NCBI GenBank assembly: GCA_945912145.1
Contig: CAMEBF010000017.1
Span: 1 to 42,063, forward strand
Origin: an uncultured Clostridia bacterium
GTDB taxonomy: Bacteria > Bacillota > Clostridia > Oscillospirales > Acutalibacteraceae
Reading direction: 5' to 3'
Length of the DNA stretch: 42,063 nucleotides
How positions within the stretch are numbered: position 1 is the first letter of the stretch; the number at the start of each line of letters is the position of its first letter. This document shows, one piece after another, positions 16,731 to 28,100 of this stretch. The position numbers and the translations under genes were made by a program. The notes beneath the pieces were generated by a model. That model was not told where the DNA came from. It was given only the letters and a program-made list of their open reading frames with translations, and searched no databases.

Positions 16731-18302
16731 TTATGGTTTACATACGGTATCAATGAGCCAGTTGCTCCATTTGACGCAATAGGAACGCGTCAGATGAATG
16801 CCGTCCGATGCGGCTCCTGCCGGAAGATCTCCCGCAGACGTCCGGAAAATCGTGCCGGCGTCGATATAGCGGACGCCTTCTTCCGATGCGATGCGTTTGA
16901 TGACGGCATTTTTCGCGTTCACCTGCGCGTTGGTACAGCTGTAGCCGTTTTTCTGTGCGACGCTTTCATTCACGGGAAGAATCGCGTGGGCATAGACCGT
17001 CGCTTGCGGCGCTCTCGCCTTGACGCCCTGGATGATCGCCCGGTATTGCTCTCCCCATGCGCCGTCGGCATAACCGAGATCGTTGATACCGACCAGAATA
17101 ATCACGACGTCATAACCGCGGTCTTTGACCTCGTCGATAAGATAGCGCGAGCTGCCGGAAATCTTCTTGGTGAAGATGGTGTTCGCGTGCAGACTGACCT
17201 TTCCGTAAAAATCGATTCTGTCCGTGACGTTGTAAGCGCCGATCGAAGCGACAAGCGAATCGCCGATCATCGCAATTTTATAGGTGGATGGATCACGAGG
17301 CACGGTGCCTTTGTTGCCCGTCGCGGATTTACCGTCTGCGCCGAACGTATACAGCAGCCCGTCAATGATCATCTCACCGATCGCCATAGAGCCGTCCTGA
17401 TTATAGTAATAATAGTCGTTCCCGACCTGACGCCAACCGGTATACGCTTTGCCGTTTTCAAAGAAATAGGTTTTTCCGTCAACCGTCTGCGCGCCGTTGA
17501 CGCCTTTGCCCTCTTCATCAAACATACAGGTCAGACCGTCGATGACAACTTTACCGACAGCCATCGAACCGTCTTCCTGATAATAATAGAAATCCTCGCC
17601 GTCCTGACGCCAACCGGTATACGCTTTACCGTTTTCAAAGAAATAGTTTTTTTCTTCAACCGTCTGCGCGCCGTTGACGCCCTTTCCCTCTTCATCGAAG
17701 AAATACAGCACGTTGCCGATGCGCATTGTGCCCTTATACAGGCCGGTGTCACGCCGGATATAATACGCCGTTCCGTCAATGATCTGATACCCGGAAGTCA
17801 TGCAGCCGTAATCGGTAAAATAGAACGTACGACCGTCCGTATCGTCGGCAAAGCCCGTCAGAACGATCTGACCGGCACCGTCCGAATAATAAACATCCAG
17901 CCTTGCTGTATACCGCAGCAGGAGTCTGGCGTCCGCCACCGTCAGTTTGCCGTCCCGCGAAACATCAACAGCCGCAACATCGCCGTCATAAGCACTCAGA
18001 TGCGCGCTGATGCGAAGCATTTCACGGGCATCCGCCGCCGTGCACTTACCGTCCCCGTTCAGATCAACGGAAATTGACGCCGGAAATACAGTAAACTGTT
18101 CCCCATTCTGAGTGAAAATTTGACCCTTTTCAAGATCCGGCGTAAAAAGCTGCGATTCCGTTCCATCTTCCGTTTCTCCGGTCTGAAGTTCTTCCGTACT
18201 TTTCGCGCCGGAAGAAGTCGCTGACGGCGATATGCCGGGAAGCAATAACAGGCAGAGCAAAACCATACAAACAGAGACAAGAAACTTTCCTTTGTTTTTC
18301 AT
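16731..18302 (-). CDS. Secreted dockerin / cell-wall-binding-repeat / SGNH esterase fusion
   Basis: A 523-residue exported enzyme with three parts. After a signal segment (FLVSVCMVLLCLLLLPG) comes a type I dockerin at about residues 75-135, with two calcium-loop repeats (DLNGDGKCTAADAREMLR and DVSRDGKLTVADARLLLR), which would dock the protein onto a cohesin scaffold. Next are choline/glucan-binding-like repeats at about 150-330, two of them nearly identical (FFENGKAYTGWRQ). The C-terminal SGNH hydrolase has block I GDSLVAS near residue 347, GINDLG near 407 and the catalytic DGIHL near 500. Such domains usually remove acetyl groups from glycans. As first gene of the MBOAT/DHHW/DUF4358 operon it may edit or relay acyl groups. 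Family knowledge gives the domains; the substrate is inference. Confidence 0.9.
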   Translation of the reverse strand: MKNKGKFLVSVCMVLLCLLLLPGISPSATSSGAKSTEELQTGETEDGTESQLFTPDLEKGQIFTQNGEQFTVFPASISVDLNGDGKCTAADAREMLRISAHLSAYDGDVAAVDVSRDGKLTVADARLLLRYTARLDVYYSDGAGQIVLTGFADDTDGRTFYFTDYGCMTSGYQIIDGTAYYIRRDTGLYKGTMRIGNVLYFFDEEGKGVNGAQTVEEKNYFFENGKAYTGWRQDGEDFYYYQEDGSMAVGKVVIDGLTCMFDEEGKGVNGAQTVDGKTYFFENGKAYTGWRQVGNDYYYYNQDGSMAIGEMIIDGLLYTFGADGKSATGNKGTVPRDPSTYKIAMIGDSLVASIGAYNVTDRIDFYGKVSLHANTIFTKKISGSSRYLIDEVKDRGYDVVIILVGINDLGYADGAWGEQYRAIIQGVKARAPQATVYAHAILPVNESVAQKNGYSCTNAQVNAKNAVIKRIASEEGVRYIDAGTIFRTSAGDLPAGAASDGIHLTRSYCVKWSNWLIDTVCKP

Positions 18303-18333
18303 AACAACACCCCAAACGTAAAATATATAAATA

Positions 18334-18362
18334 ATTCTAACATACTAAAAATGCAATATCAA
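18334..18362 (-). promoter_or_regulatory. Promoter of the O-acylation operon
   Basis: Minus strand TTGATA, a 17-base spacer, then TAGAAT, with a TGT just before the -10. It is about 32 bases ahead of the esterase gene start and explains the operon running to 13465. Confidence 0.75.
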
Positions 18363-18485
18363 GCATAATTCCGACAAAAACTTACAAGAAATTACAATAA
18401 AAATCGGACATCGTTTCTATAAAGAAATCGGCGCTCCCTATTTTTCTTAAAAATCAAAATATCCATGTCAGTCTGAAATTTCATA

Positions 18486-18514
18486 TTGACTTCCTGCGCA
18501 TTTCTTTGTAAAAT
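18486..18514 (+). promoter_or_regulatory. Promoter of the small gene at 18534
   Basis: TTGACT, 17-base spacer, TAAAAT. It ends 20 bases before the ATG, so the transcript would begin just upstream of the ribosome site. Confidence 0.75.
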
Positions 18515-18533
18515 AATTGGTGAGGTGTTTCCG

Positions 18534-18845
18534 ATGGGATTGTTCAAACATAAGGGTAAAAAGAGAAAAACGAACCGCGGAAAATTTGAACGGCTCGAGG
18601 TCGGCGGAAAAGCACTTCCCGTCCTGAACTTCTATCTGTTCACCGCAAAAGAGGACAGCGAACGTTATATTGAGCTGACCGCGCTCGAAGAACTGCCGGA
18701 GCTGCATTTCAGCGAGGTAGAGATGACCGTCATTCTTTCAACGAAAAAACTCGCGATCACGGCGGCTTTCGTAGACGCGTTTCCCAAAGGACGTTTCAAA
18801 GTGTACAAGTTCAAAATTATAGCAATACAGGAATTTTATATATAA
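18534..18845 (+). CDS. Hypothetical protein, 103 residues
   Basis: I do not recognise a family. The protein starts MGLFKHKGKKRKTNRGKFE, a strongly basic N terminus that could contact nucleic acid or membrane lipids. An alternating hydrophobic/charged region that looks like beta strands follows (VLNFYLFTAKEDSERYIEL, MTVILSTKKLAITAAFVDA). There is no signal peptide or membrane span, so it should be cytoplasmic. GAGGTG lies 6 bases before the ATG at 18534. A longer frame from 18486 would start inside the -35 box and is rejected. Its own promoter, ribosome site and terminator make it a convincing single-gene unit, divergent from the esterase operon and convergent with the giant gene. Confidence 0.75.
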   Translation: MGLFKHKGKKRKTNRGKFERLEVGGKALPVLNFYLFTAKEDSERYIELTALEELPELHFSEVEMTVILSTKKLAITAAFVDAFPKGRFKVYKFKIIAIQEFYI

Positions 18846-18856
18846 AAATTTTCTGA

Positions 18857-18881
18857 CTCTGCCTTTCGGCAGAGTTTTTTT
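18857..18881 (+). terminator. Intrinsic terminator of the small gene
   Basis: CTCTGCC and GGCAGAG form a 7-bp stem with a TTTC loop, followed by seven T residues, 12 bases after the stop codon. Confidence 0.9.
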
Positions 18882-18885
18882 ATGA

Positions 18886-19056
18886 CAAAAACCCCGGGGC
18901 AAAAGTGCGCGGTGCGGTGCGCCGCTGTGATGTTTGTCCCTAAAGGACAAGTGAAGCAGCCCTGCGGGCTATGAAGCATCGGCTTTGCCGACATGAAGTT
19001 TTGCCTGCCGGCAAAAGATTCGAAAGCCCTGCGGGCTTGAATCCGGACGAATGCAA
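18886..19056. repeat. Palindrome-rich intergenic region
   Basis: The stretch holds a partial copy of the ACCCCGGGGC terminator arm (around 18891-18901) and CGCGGTGCGGTGCGCCGC, also found after the Na/Pi gene at 39247. It also holds TTTGTCCCTAAAGGACAA, two GCCCTGCGGGC palindromes shared with the other intergenic repeats, ATCGGCTTTGCCGAC, and TTGCCTGCCGGCAA. No reading frame or promoter is seen. It lies between two terminators at the meeting point of convergent genes. Confidence 0.7.
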
Positions 19057-19128
19057 CACTGTAGTATTTTGTTGCGATTGATATTTTCATTCAACGACTT
19101 TCTCCGCTTCAGTAGAGTTTTATGATAG

Positions 19129-19156
19129 CAAAAACCCCGGGGCGAAAGCCCCGGGG
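19129..19156 (-). terminator. Intrinsic terminator of the giant gene
   Basis: On the minus strand CCCCGGGGC pairs with GCCCCGGGG around a TTTC loop, followed by five T residues, 22 bases after the stop codon of the giant gene. Confidence 0.92.
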
Positions 19157-19178
19157 AAACTGTTTTACCTGTTTTTTC

Positions 19179-22100
19179 TTATCCTCTGTTAAAGAGGCTT
19201 CTGAAGAATTCACCGATCTTTCTGAAGAGTTCGGCCAGCTTCTGGAAGAAGCGGATAAAGCCGTTCGGTGCAACGCCTTCATCGGTAAAGATACCGTCGA
19301 AGTACTTATTCAGAACACCCTTGAGCGTCTTGGAGAAGTTGTTGAGGATCGGCTCTTCACTCGTGTCAAGCATCTTCAGGATGAACTGCCAGGAGTTGTT
19401 GACATCGTGATAGAGGTCATCGGTCGCTTCTGCCGATTCGCTCAGACCGACGAAAATGTAGTACAGGACGTAGAGCGCCTGACCCATTCCGGGATCTTCA
19501 CTTGCGGATTTTGCAAGCGATTCAAGCAGCGAGCAGACGGAGTTATAATTCTCCTCGTTCGGGATGTACTCTTTCAGGATCGCTTCGATCTTCGCAATGT
19601 TCTCGTCCATCGTCGCGAAGTCGATGACGATACGAAGGAGAATCGTGAGCATATCCGCTTTGTCGAGCTTGGAAGCGTACTTCATGGTGTAGTACGTCTC
19701 GCCGTTCTTGGACTGGTAGGTCACGACCTTACCGACTGTCAGCTCAGCAATCGCATCCGCTGCGAACGGTGTGAGGTCATAGCCGGTGGAATCCTTAACG
19801 GCTGTCAGCGCGTAGTTGAGAATCCACTCAAAGTCGTATGTGCTCAGGTCAATACCCATAAGCGATTCCAGATCACTCGTACCGAGTACGGGCTCAAGAG
19901 CCGCCAGAACCGTATCAACAGAGTTGACAATGTTCTTAAAGCAGGTGTCCAGACCGTTAGAGTTGATGAAGTAGATCACGCCGGGAAGAAGAGCCATGAT
20001 CTCGTCGATCGGATTGGCTTCAATCGCGTCAATCTTATCGAACAGCGGATCAACGACCGCCTTGAAGGCTGCGTTGAAGTCTGTAGCCAACAGTGCCTTG
20101 AACTCGTCAGGCGTACGGACATTTTCGCACTGGAGTGCCTCAAGGAGCGGGATAATACCGTACGCATAGCCCTCAGAACCGGGGATCGTGACAGCATTGC
20201 CGCCGTTGATGTCGAAGAAGAGTGAAATGTCTTCATTAGCAAGCAGGAGCTTGAGCAGCGGAGCCGCAGGCTCAAGGATCTGCGCGAGAGCATTGGTGAA
20301 CGAAACTCTGTCGCCGTCCGTTACCGTCACGGTCATCGTATCCCATGCATGGAGATCAAGACCGATCGAGGTTCTCAGAACTTCGGCAACATATTCGCCG
20401 TAAGGTTCAATCGAGGTGAGCTGACCGACACCGTCACGCACCGCATTCAGCAGAGCGTCAGCGTTAGCCTGCGTGTAGATCGCAGAATCAACGAGCTGGC
20501 TGATGAGTGCCTCAAGGTTGTTGAGCTTCACACCGTCAACCTCAAGACCGAGCAGGCAAAGCATATTGCCGATGAAAGCGGGAAGGTTATCGACGAGATA
20601 CTGCGCCTTGTCTTTCGTCCAGTACTCGTTGTACGTATTGGTGTAACGTCCGGAAGTCTGGATCGCCGTGAAGGTCTGATCCGTATTCGCAGCCTCGGTG
20701 TAGTACCAGGAGAATTCCTGCATCGCCTTCGCGTCATTCAAACCAAGAACGTTGGCGATCGCTTTGTAAACATCCGCGCCGAACCACTTGGAGAGGATCG
20801 CCTCATTATCCTCATACTTCATCGTGTCGATGACGAGCGAGAGGAGAATGGTAATCATATCTCTTCTGGTTTCGGTATCGGAGTATGTCATGGAGTAAGC
20901 GTCCTGACCGTTTGCGGAGGTAAACGGAACCACCTTGCCCATATAGAACGTGGAAACGAACTCTTCGCATTCGGGCTTGAAGTACAGGCCGACTTTGTCG
21001 CCGACGATATCAAAGATCGTATCGAACGTCAGGTCGGAGAGCGGGAAGCCGATCAGCTCGTCAATATTGACGTCGCCGACAAGCGGAGACAGCGTCTCAA
21101 GCAGATAGTAGACAGGAGCCAGAATGTTGTTGACGGAAGCCTTTACGCCGCCTGCATTGATGAAGTAAACCACGTTGGGAAGCATATCGAGCATCACGTC
21201 AAGCGTACCGCCCTTGATGCCGTCGCACATGTCGGTCAGTCTGCCGCAGATTGCCGTCAGAACATCGCCGAGTGCTGCGGAAACATCATACGCACCGTCG
21301 TCATAATACGCAGAAGCCGGTTTTACATCTTCACAACCGAGTGCTTCGAGAATCGGTACAATACCGTACGCATAACCCTCTCCGCCTTCGATCGTGATGA
21401 GATCTTCCTGTGTCGCGCCGTTTAGGAACGTGTATTCTTCACCGAAGCAGATCCATGCAAGGATTCTGTTGGCGGGAGCCAGTGCTTCGACGAAGGAAGC
21501 GACGAACTGATCTCTCTTCTCTTCATTTGTAGCTTTCGCATCGATGCCCCAATCCTTGGTGCAGACGACGTCAACAACGTTGCCGTCCTCATCATACGTG
21601 ATATCGCACCAGTCGAACCAGGTGTCGATGTCCGCGCCGAGAACCGCGCCGACGGATTCCACGAGTGCTTTGTCAAGACCGGCAAGAGCCTTTACGACCG
21701 CAACGAGCAGCTTATCAAGGATTTCGTCCTTGTACAGGCCGTCGGTGATCGCCGCGTCAAGCATCGCGCCGAGCGTCGAGCCGTCATTCTTTGCTGCGGC
21801 GACGATACCCTCTACGATGGTCGTCAGATTATCGTTGAGGTAGTCAGCCGAAGCTTTCGTCCAGTAATTCGTATACTGCGTGTAAACGATGGAATTTGTA
21901 CCGGTACGAGCGGGCAGGCCGTTCGCGATGAGCTGCTCGAGAGCGTCTTCGCCTTCATACATATAGGCCCAGTTGATGTCCTGATAGGTCAGGCTTTCCG
22001 CGCCGGCCAGGAGAGCAACGATCGCATTGTAGGTCTCTTCACCGAAGAGATCGGCAAACGCCGTACTGTTCTCCGGATTTTCGAGCGTTTCCAGAGCAAC

Positions 22101-25100
22101 GCTCAGAACGATGGTAATCATGTCGCGTCTCGCATCGCCGAGATTCATCACGAAATACTGTCTGCCGTTTGCGGAAGTCTTTTCCTCTACGGAGCCGATG
22201 TAGAACGTCTTGATGAATTCCTGACATTCGGGAAGCAGCGTGATACCGAGATTCTCTTTGAGAATACCGAAGATGGTATCCCAGTTCAGATTGTTGAGAT
22301 CGAAACCGATCAGTTCGTTGAAATCAACTTCGCCGGTTACGGGCTCAAGCGTGTCAAGCAGGTAGTAAACAGGAGCAAGCAGGTTGTTGACAGAGGTCTT
22401 GACGCCGTCTGCATTCACGAAGTAAATGATATTCGGAAGCAGGGCGATGATCTTGTCAACCGTTTCGCCGGACTTGCCGGAGCAGATGTCGTCCACACGG
22501 GCAAGAAGCGCCGTCAGAACGTCGGCAACCGCCGCGTTGACATCATACGTGCCGTCCGCATTCTTATAGTCGTCGGCAGGCTTCATTTCGCAGCCGAGCG
22601 CTTCCAGAATGGGAACCAGACCGTATGCATAGCCCTCGCCGCCGCTGATGGTGATGAGGTCGCTCTTTGTCGTGCCGGTCAGGAACGTGTAATTCTGACC
22701 GAAGAAGAGCCATGCGATGACGCGGTTTGCGGGAGCAATCGCTTCCGTAAAGGCCGCGACGAAAGCCGCTTCCTTATCTTCTGCGGAATCGATACCCCAA
22801 TCCTTTGTGCAGGTGACAACTGTGTTGCCATCATCGTCCGTGGTGATGTCGCAGCAATCGAACCATGCGTTCACGTCCGCGCCGAGAAGAGCGCCGACAG
22901 AATCGACAAGTGATCTGTCAAGACCCGTCAGCAGTCCGACAACGGATTCGACCAGGCTGTTCAGAACCTTATCCGAGTAGAGATTGCCGGCAACGGCTTC
23001 GTTGATCATTGTACCGATCGTCGAATCGGATTTGCCCGATGCCTCAAAGATGTAATCGATCAGATCGGCAAGGTTTTCATTGAGCGTATCCGCCGTGACC
23101 TCAGACCAGTCGTTCGCGTACTTGTTGTACAGGTCGGAAGCCGCGGGAAGATTATCCGCGCGAAGCTTTTCGATATCGCCATCGTACATATACGCCCAGT
23201 TGTTGTCGTCGTAGTCGAACGAACCTTCGTGTCCTGCCAACAGTGTAACGATTGCGTTATAGGTTTCTTCGCCGAGAAGCTCTGTGAGCATCTCATCGTT
23301 CAGATTGACGATATCCAGCGCAAAGCTCAGAACGATCGTGATCATATCGCGTCTGGATTCTTCGTCCGTGTAAGTCATCTTGTAGGCGTACTCGCCGTTC
23401 GCCGAAGTAAACTGCGTCAGTTCGCCGATATAGAAGGTTTCAAGGATTGCGACCATCTCAGGATTCAAGACCAGTCCGAGCTGTTCGGAGAGAAGCGTCA
23501 GAAGAGTATCCATGGTGAGGTCGGAAATGTTGAAACCGAGCGGCTCTTCAAGCAGACCGCCGATGGAGACGTCGCTCTCACCGTCACTGACGATGGGTGC
23601 AAGTGCCTCAACAACTGCATTGACAGGAGCCAGCAGATTGTTGACGGAAACTTTCAGGCCGTCCGCATTGATGAAGTAAATCAGGTTGGGAAGAAGCTCC
23701 ATGACTTCTGCCGCCGGTTTACCGGCGATGGAATCAACCTTATCAAGAAGCGAATTAAATGTGTCAGCCACAGCAGCACCGACGTCATACGTGCCGTCGC
23801 CGTTGTCGTAGGTTTCGGCCGGTTTCATTTCGCAGCCGAGTGCCTCGAACAGCGGAATGATCGCCCACTTGTAGCCTTCGCCGCCGTTAAGCGTGATGAC
23901 GTCATTATAGGTGTAATTGCCGTCCGCATCTTTTTGAGTTCCGGTAAAGAACGCATAATCGGTGCCGAAGAAGATCCAGGACAGAAGCGATTCGGCAGGC
24001 TCAAGAACCTCCTGAATGCCGCTGATGAAGAGATCCTTCTTATCAGCCTCGGCAGCCGCGTCAATGCCCCAATCCTTGGTGCAGACGTAGGTCTCGTTGC
24101 CTTCTTCGTCCGTTGTCAGTTCGCACATATCGAACCATGCGCCGATGTCCGTGGTGACGATGCAGTCAACCAGGTCACGGAGTGTTTCGTCAAGGCCTGC
24201 AAGTGCGTTGACAAGCATCTCGACGACCGTATTCAGGTTCGCGTCCGTATAGACATTGTCATTCATGACGCCGTCGATCAGCGTCTTGAGGTCTTCGTCG
24301 GAAAGCGAAGCCACAAGCGTATCAACGAGAGTATCAAGGGACTGATCGAGCGTTTCCGCCGTCTCCTTGTTCCAGTCGTTGTTGTAACCGAGGTATACGA
24401 TGGAGTGCGGAGGAAGCGTTACCTTACCGCTTTCGCCGACGGTAAACGCACCGCTGAACATATAGCCCCAGTTGGGTACGTCGTAGCTGATTTCAAGACC
24501 GCCTATGATCTCCACAACCGCGTTGTAAACATCAAGCGCAACAGGCTCATCGAGCTTGGAATCAATAAAGCTGCAGATGATTTCGCCGTTGGTGCCGATG
24601 ACAGTGCCGTCCTCATTTCTCACTTCATACTGAAGCGCTTCGAGAAGAGAGGTGACAAAGATCGTCACGGTATCGGCGGTATCGACCGTCGTCGTATAGG
24701 CCTTGCCGATGACGGAATCATAAGCCACTCTGCCGGCGCACAGACCGTTCAAACCGTGCGTGACAAGCTGGCTGCCGAAAAGATCGGTGCCGAAGAAGGT
24801 ATCGGCAATCTTAAAGACTTCGTCGAGCGTGATATGACCGAGATCAAGCGCAAAGTACTTGTAATCGGGATCGGTCTCACCCGCATAGGTGCCGGAGATC
24901 AGGTCAAGAACCTTGTTGAAGTCTACGCTGCCGTAGCTGATCAGGTCGGAAACAATAACCGACAGGATCGCGTTGATATCCACATTGACAATGGGTCTTA
25001 CATCATCCAGCAGGATCAGGACGGGCATCAGCAGGTTGTGAAGCACCGTGGAAACACCGTTGGACTGAATGAAATAGATGAACTCGGGGATCAGGTCGAG

Positions 25101-28100
25101 CGTTTTCTTGACGGTGTTGCCCTCAAGCATGTAGTCAACCCAGTCGAAGAGCTGATTCGTCAGCAGGTTGAATGCCGCTGCATCGCCGTTCGTCTCGCAG
25201 TAAGCGTTGTATTCCGCCTGCGTCATGACGCCTTCGATGCTGAGCATTTCAAAGATCATGCCGATGGAGTTCGCGTAGTTCTCATAGCCGAGAACCGTAA
25301 TCGCGTTGTTGAAGAGGCTGAGGTCTTCGCCCTTCAGGAACATGGAGATGATGGGTGCAAACGCATCGCATACCGTGGTGAAGAGGTCAAGGAAGACCAC
25401 TCTGTCGCCGTCGGTGAACTCCGTACCGTTGACCGTCCATGTGATGACGGTTTCGACTTCGCCGGTCTCTTCGTTGGTGACGTCAGCCGCCGTCGCCGTT
25501 ACGCCGGCAATCGCCTGATAGCCTGCTTCACCGGGCTGAGGCGCCGTCGTGCCGTATTTTTCGTCAACCTCGGGGAAGAGATAGCCGAACGCATTGTACC
25601 ATATTCTCAGGTCAACGCCCATCTCTCTTGCGATCAGATCGTAGAGGAAGTCGTTTTTCAGCGAAACGCCGAGAGAAACAAGACCTTTGACAAGACCTGT
25701 GAAATTCTTATTGTTGAACAGGCCTGTAATGACCTTCTGGAGCATCGCGTTGATGCTGGTTTCCTCAGAGCCGGTCATGGCCATGACGGACTCAAGAATG
25801 GCATCTACATTATCGACAAGGTAATTTGCCTTATCTTTTGTCCAGTCGTTGCGGTATGCAAGGTAAACGATGGATTCATCGTTCAGACCCTGAACATCAC
25901 CGTAGTTAAAATCGGACTCGAACCACTCGAAATCCTTCGTATCGTAACGCTTCGGAACAAACAGCTCAACCAGAGCCGCCAGAGCCGCTTTCGGATTGCT
26001 GTTGACGTTGCCGATGATGGTGTAGACCGCCTCGGGCAACTCAACCGGTTCGGATTCTTCGCCTTCTTCCGCGTTGCTGTTCTGAATGAACTGAATGATA
26101 TTTTCAACGAACTGTCTGTCGCCGACCGCATTGACAAGGTAAGTCAGCAGGAAGTAGAAGACATCCGCTTTGTCCGCCGTCAGCTTCAGGCGTTTGCCGC
26201 TTGATCTGTACGAGGACGCATTCTTATTATAAGAGGAGCAGAGGATGATCTCACCGGCATTGATGGCGGGAAGCTGAAGATCGACGCCGAGAGTTTCCAT
26301 GAGATACGCAAGAAGCGTGTTGATATTGGTATACTCGAAGCCGAGCATATCTTTCAGGTTGACCAAATCAGCCAACGATAATGTCTGATTGATTTGAGGA
26401 AGAAGCCCGTTTATGGTGCCGAGAAGCAGATTGGCAATCCAGGACATATCGGGCTTCCAACCAAAGATCTTCACCAGGGAAACATTCTCAACATTTGTAA
26501 TTCTGAGTTTGACATCCAAAGGAATGGAGATGGCATCAATCAGATCCTGCATTTTATCCATAGAGAGCGCATAAACAAGCTGCGGCAGAATCTCAAGAAC
26601 CTTATTGATCGGCGCCTGTTTGAGCTGCTCTATGACAACCAGAACCGGTTCAAACAGCGCGTTAACCATCGTCTGTGCGCTGGAGGATGTTGAAAGCGAC
26701 TTAAATGCATAGCTTCCGCTGATCCCCAAATCGGTCAAATCATAGCCGCCGTCGGTAACACCGAGAGCCTCCATGAGCGGAATCCACAAATCTTTGTAAA
26801 TAGTCAGACCCGAGATGTTCAGATCGGCCGTTGCATAGGCTTCCACATCGTAAAGGGTAATCTTGCCGACAAATGTACCGGAATCGATTTTCAGATTGCC
26901 GTCACTTGTGGCAAACACCGCCTTGTCAGGCAGGGACTTGCCGAAATTGGCACCTGCCAGAACCGTCTGCAGCAAGGGCAAAATGGAATTGAATACCGCG
27001 CCGACCGCTTCGACAAATGTATTATAATCGGTTACGCCCCAGTCGAACGTCAGCTCCGTTTTGCCGTCTGCGCCGACAAGCCTCGACCAATCGGTACCGG
27101 CTGCGTTCAGGGCAGATTTGATGGCAGAGTACTTGGAGGGCAGAACCTTTGCCAGCGAGCTGGGATACGCATAAACGCCGATCGATTCAAAGTCGGAAGC
27201 CAAAGACGCCGTCCCCTTATTTCCGTTCAGATAAACATCAAGCTTACCTTCTGCGGAACCGCCGGACAAAACGCCAAGGTCGATCTTACCGGCAGATTGC
27301 GGATCGTTGGATTTTGTAATGCCGTTAACGCCGAGCGAACCGAGATCGGCAAGCATTCCGCCGAGCTCGTTACAAACCATCGGGAAAAGCAGCGCAACGA
27401 GCGTATTCACCATCTCATTGGTGAAGATATTCTCCGTCAAAATGGCTTCAATCGCTGTGGAGAGATCCGGATAGGCTTCGCCGGTCTCTTTATTTTCGAG
27501 ACCTACAAGATTACAGAAGTCTTCGGATGTGATAAAGTCATCTAATTTCGTGATGGTCTGGTTGACTTTTGCGATGGTAACATCGTAGTTGTCGTCCGCG
27601 CCGTCTCTCGCCGCATCACTGGGATAGCCGATCTGATTGCCGTCGGCATCGACCTGATCACCGGCGTAACGGGTGGTATACAGACCGCTGCCGTCGTGAT
27701 AATGCGTCTGGGTATAGGGCAGACCGCCGGACGCAACAAAGTTATTGTACGCCGTCAGCAAAGAGTTGATGCTGTTGTAAGTCGCCTTATGCGCGGAATC
27801 GACCCAACCCTTACCGTTGGTGTAATCATAGAGAGACTGATCGAAACGGTCGATCGCCGTCTTCAGACCGATGAAGTTGGAGAAGTTCACGGTCGATGAC
27901 ATACCCGCATAATCTTTAATCGCATCAAGCTGCGCATTATTGCGGTCGATGATATTCTGTTTGAGTCTGGCGATATAATCCGCCGTAGCGGTCGTCAGCA
28001 GATAGGACTGACCTTCATACTCGAAGGTATAGATTCTGTCCGTCAGCTCCGAACCGATATTGGTTACGGCTTTGTTATAGGCTGTTTTCAGATTGTTATA

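Noticed and set aside
16371-18077. 568-codon + strand frame opposite the dockerin esterase
   Set aside because: It is a mirror of the coding bias of the esterase. Domains, signal peptide, promoter and ribosome site all support the minus-strand gene.
23229-26204. A 991-codon open frame on the + strand inside the giant gene (also 19122-20225 and 20349-21425)
   Set aside because: It lies wholly antisense to the strongly supported repeat protein. It lacks a ribosome site and known motifs, and its composition (rich in Arg, Asp, Val, Ile) is what antisense reading of this codon usage gives. Internal repetition of the real gene keeps the frame open.
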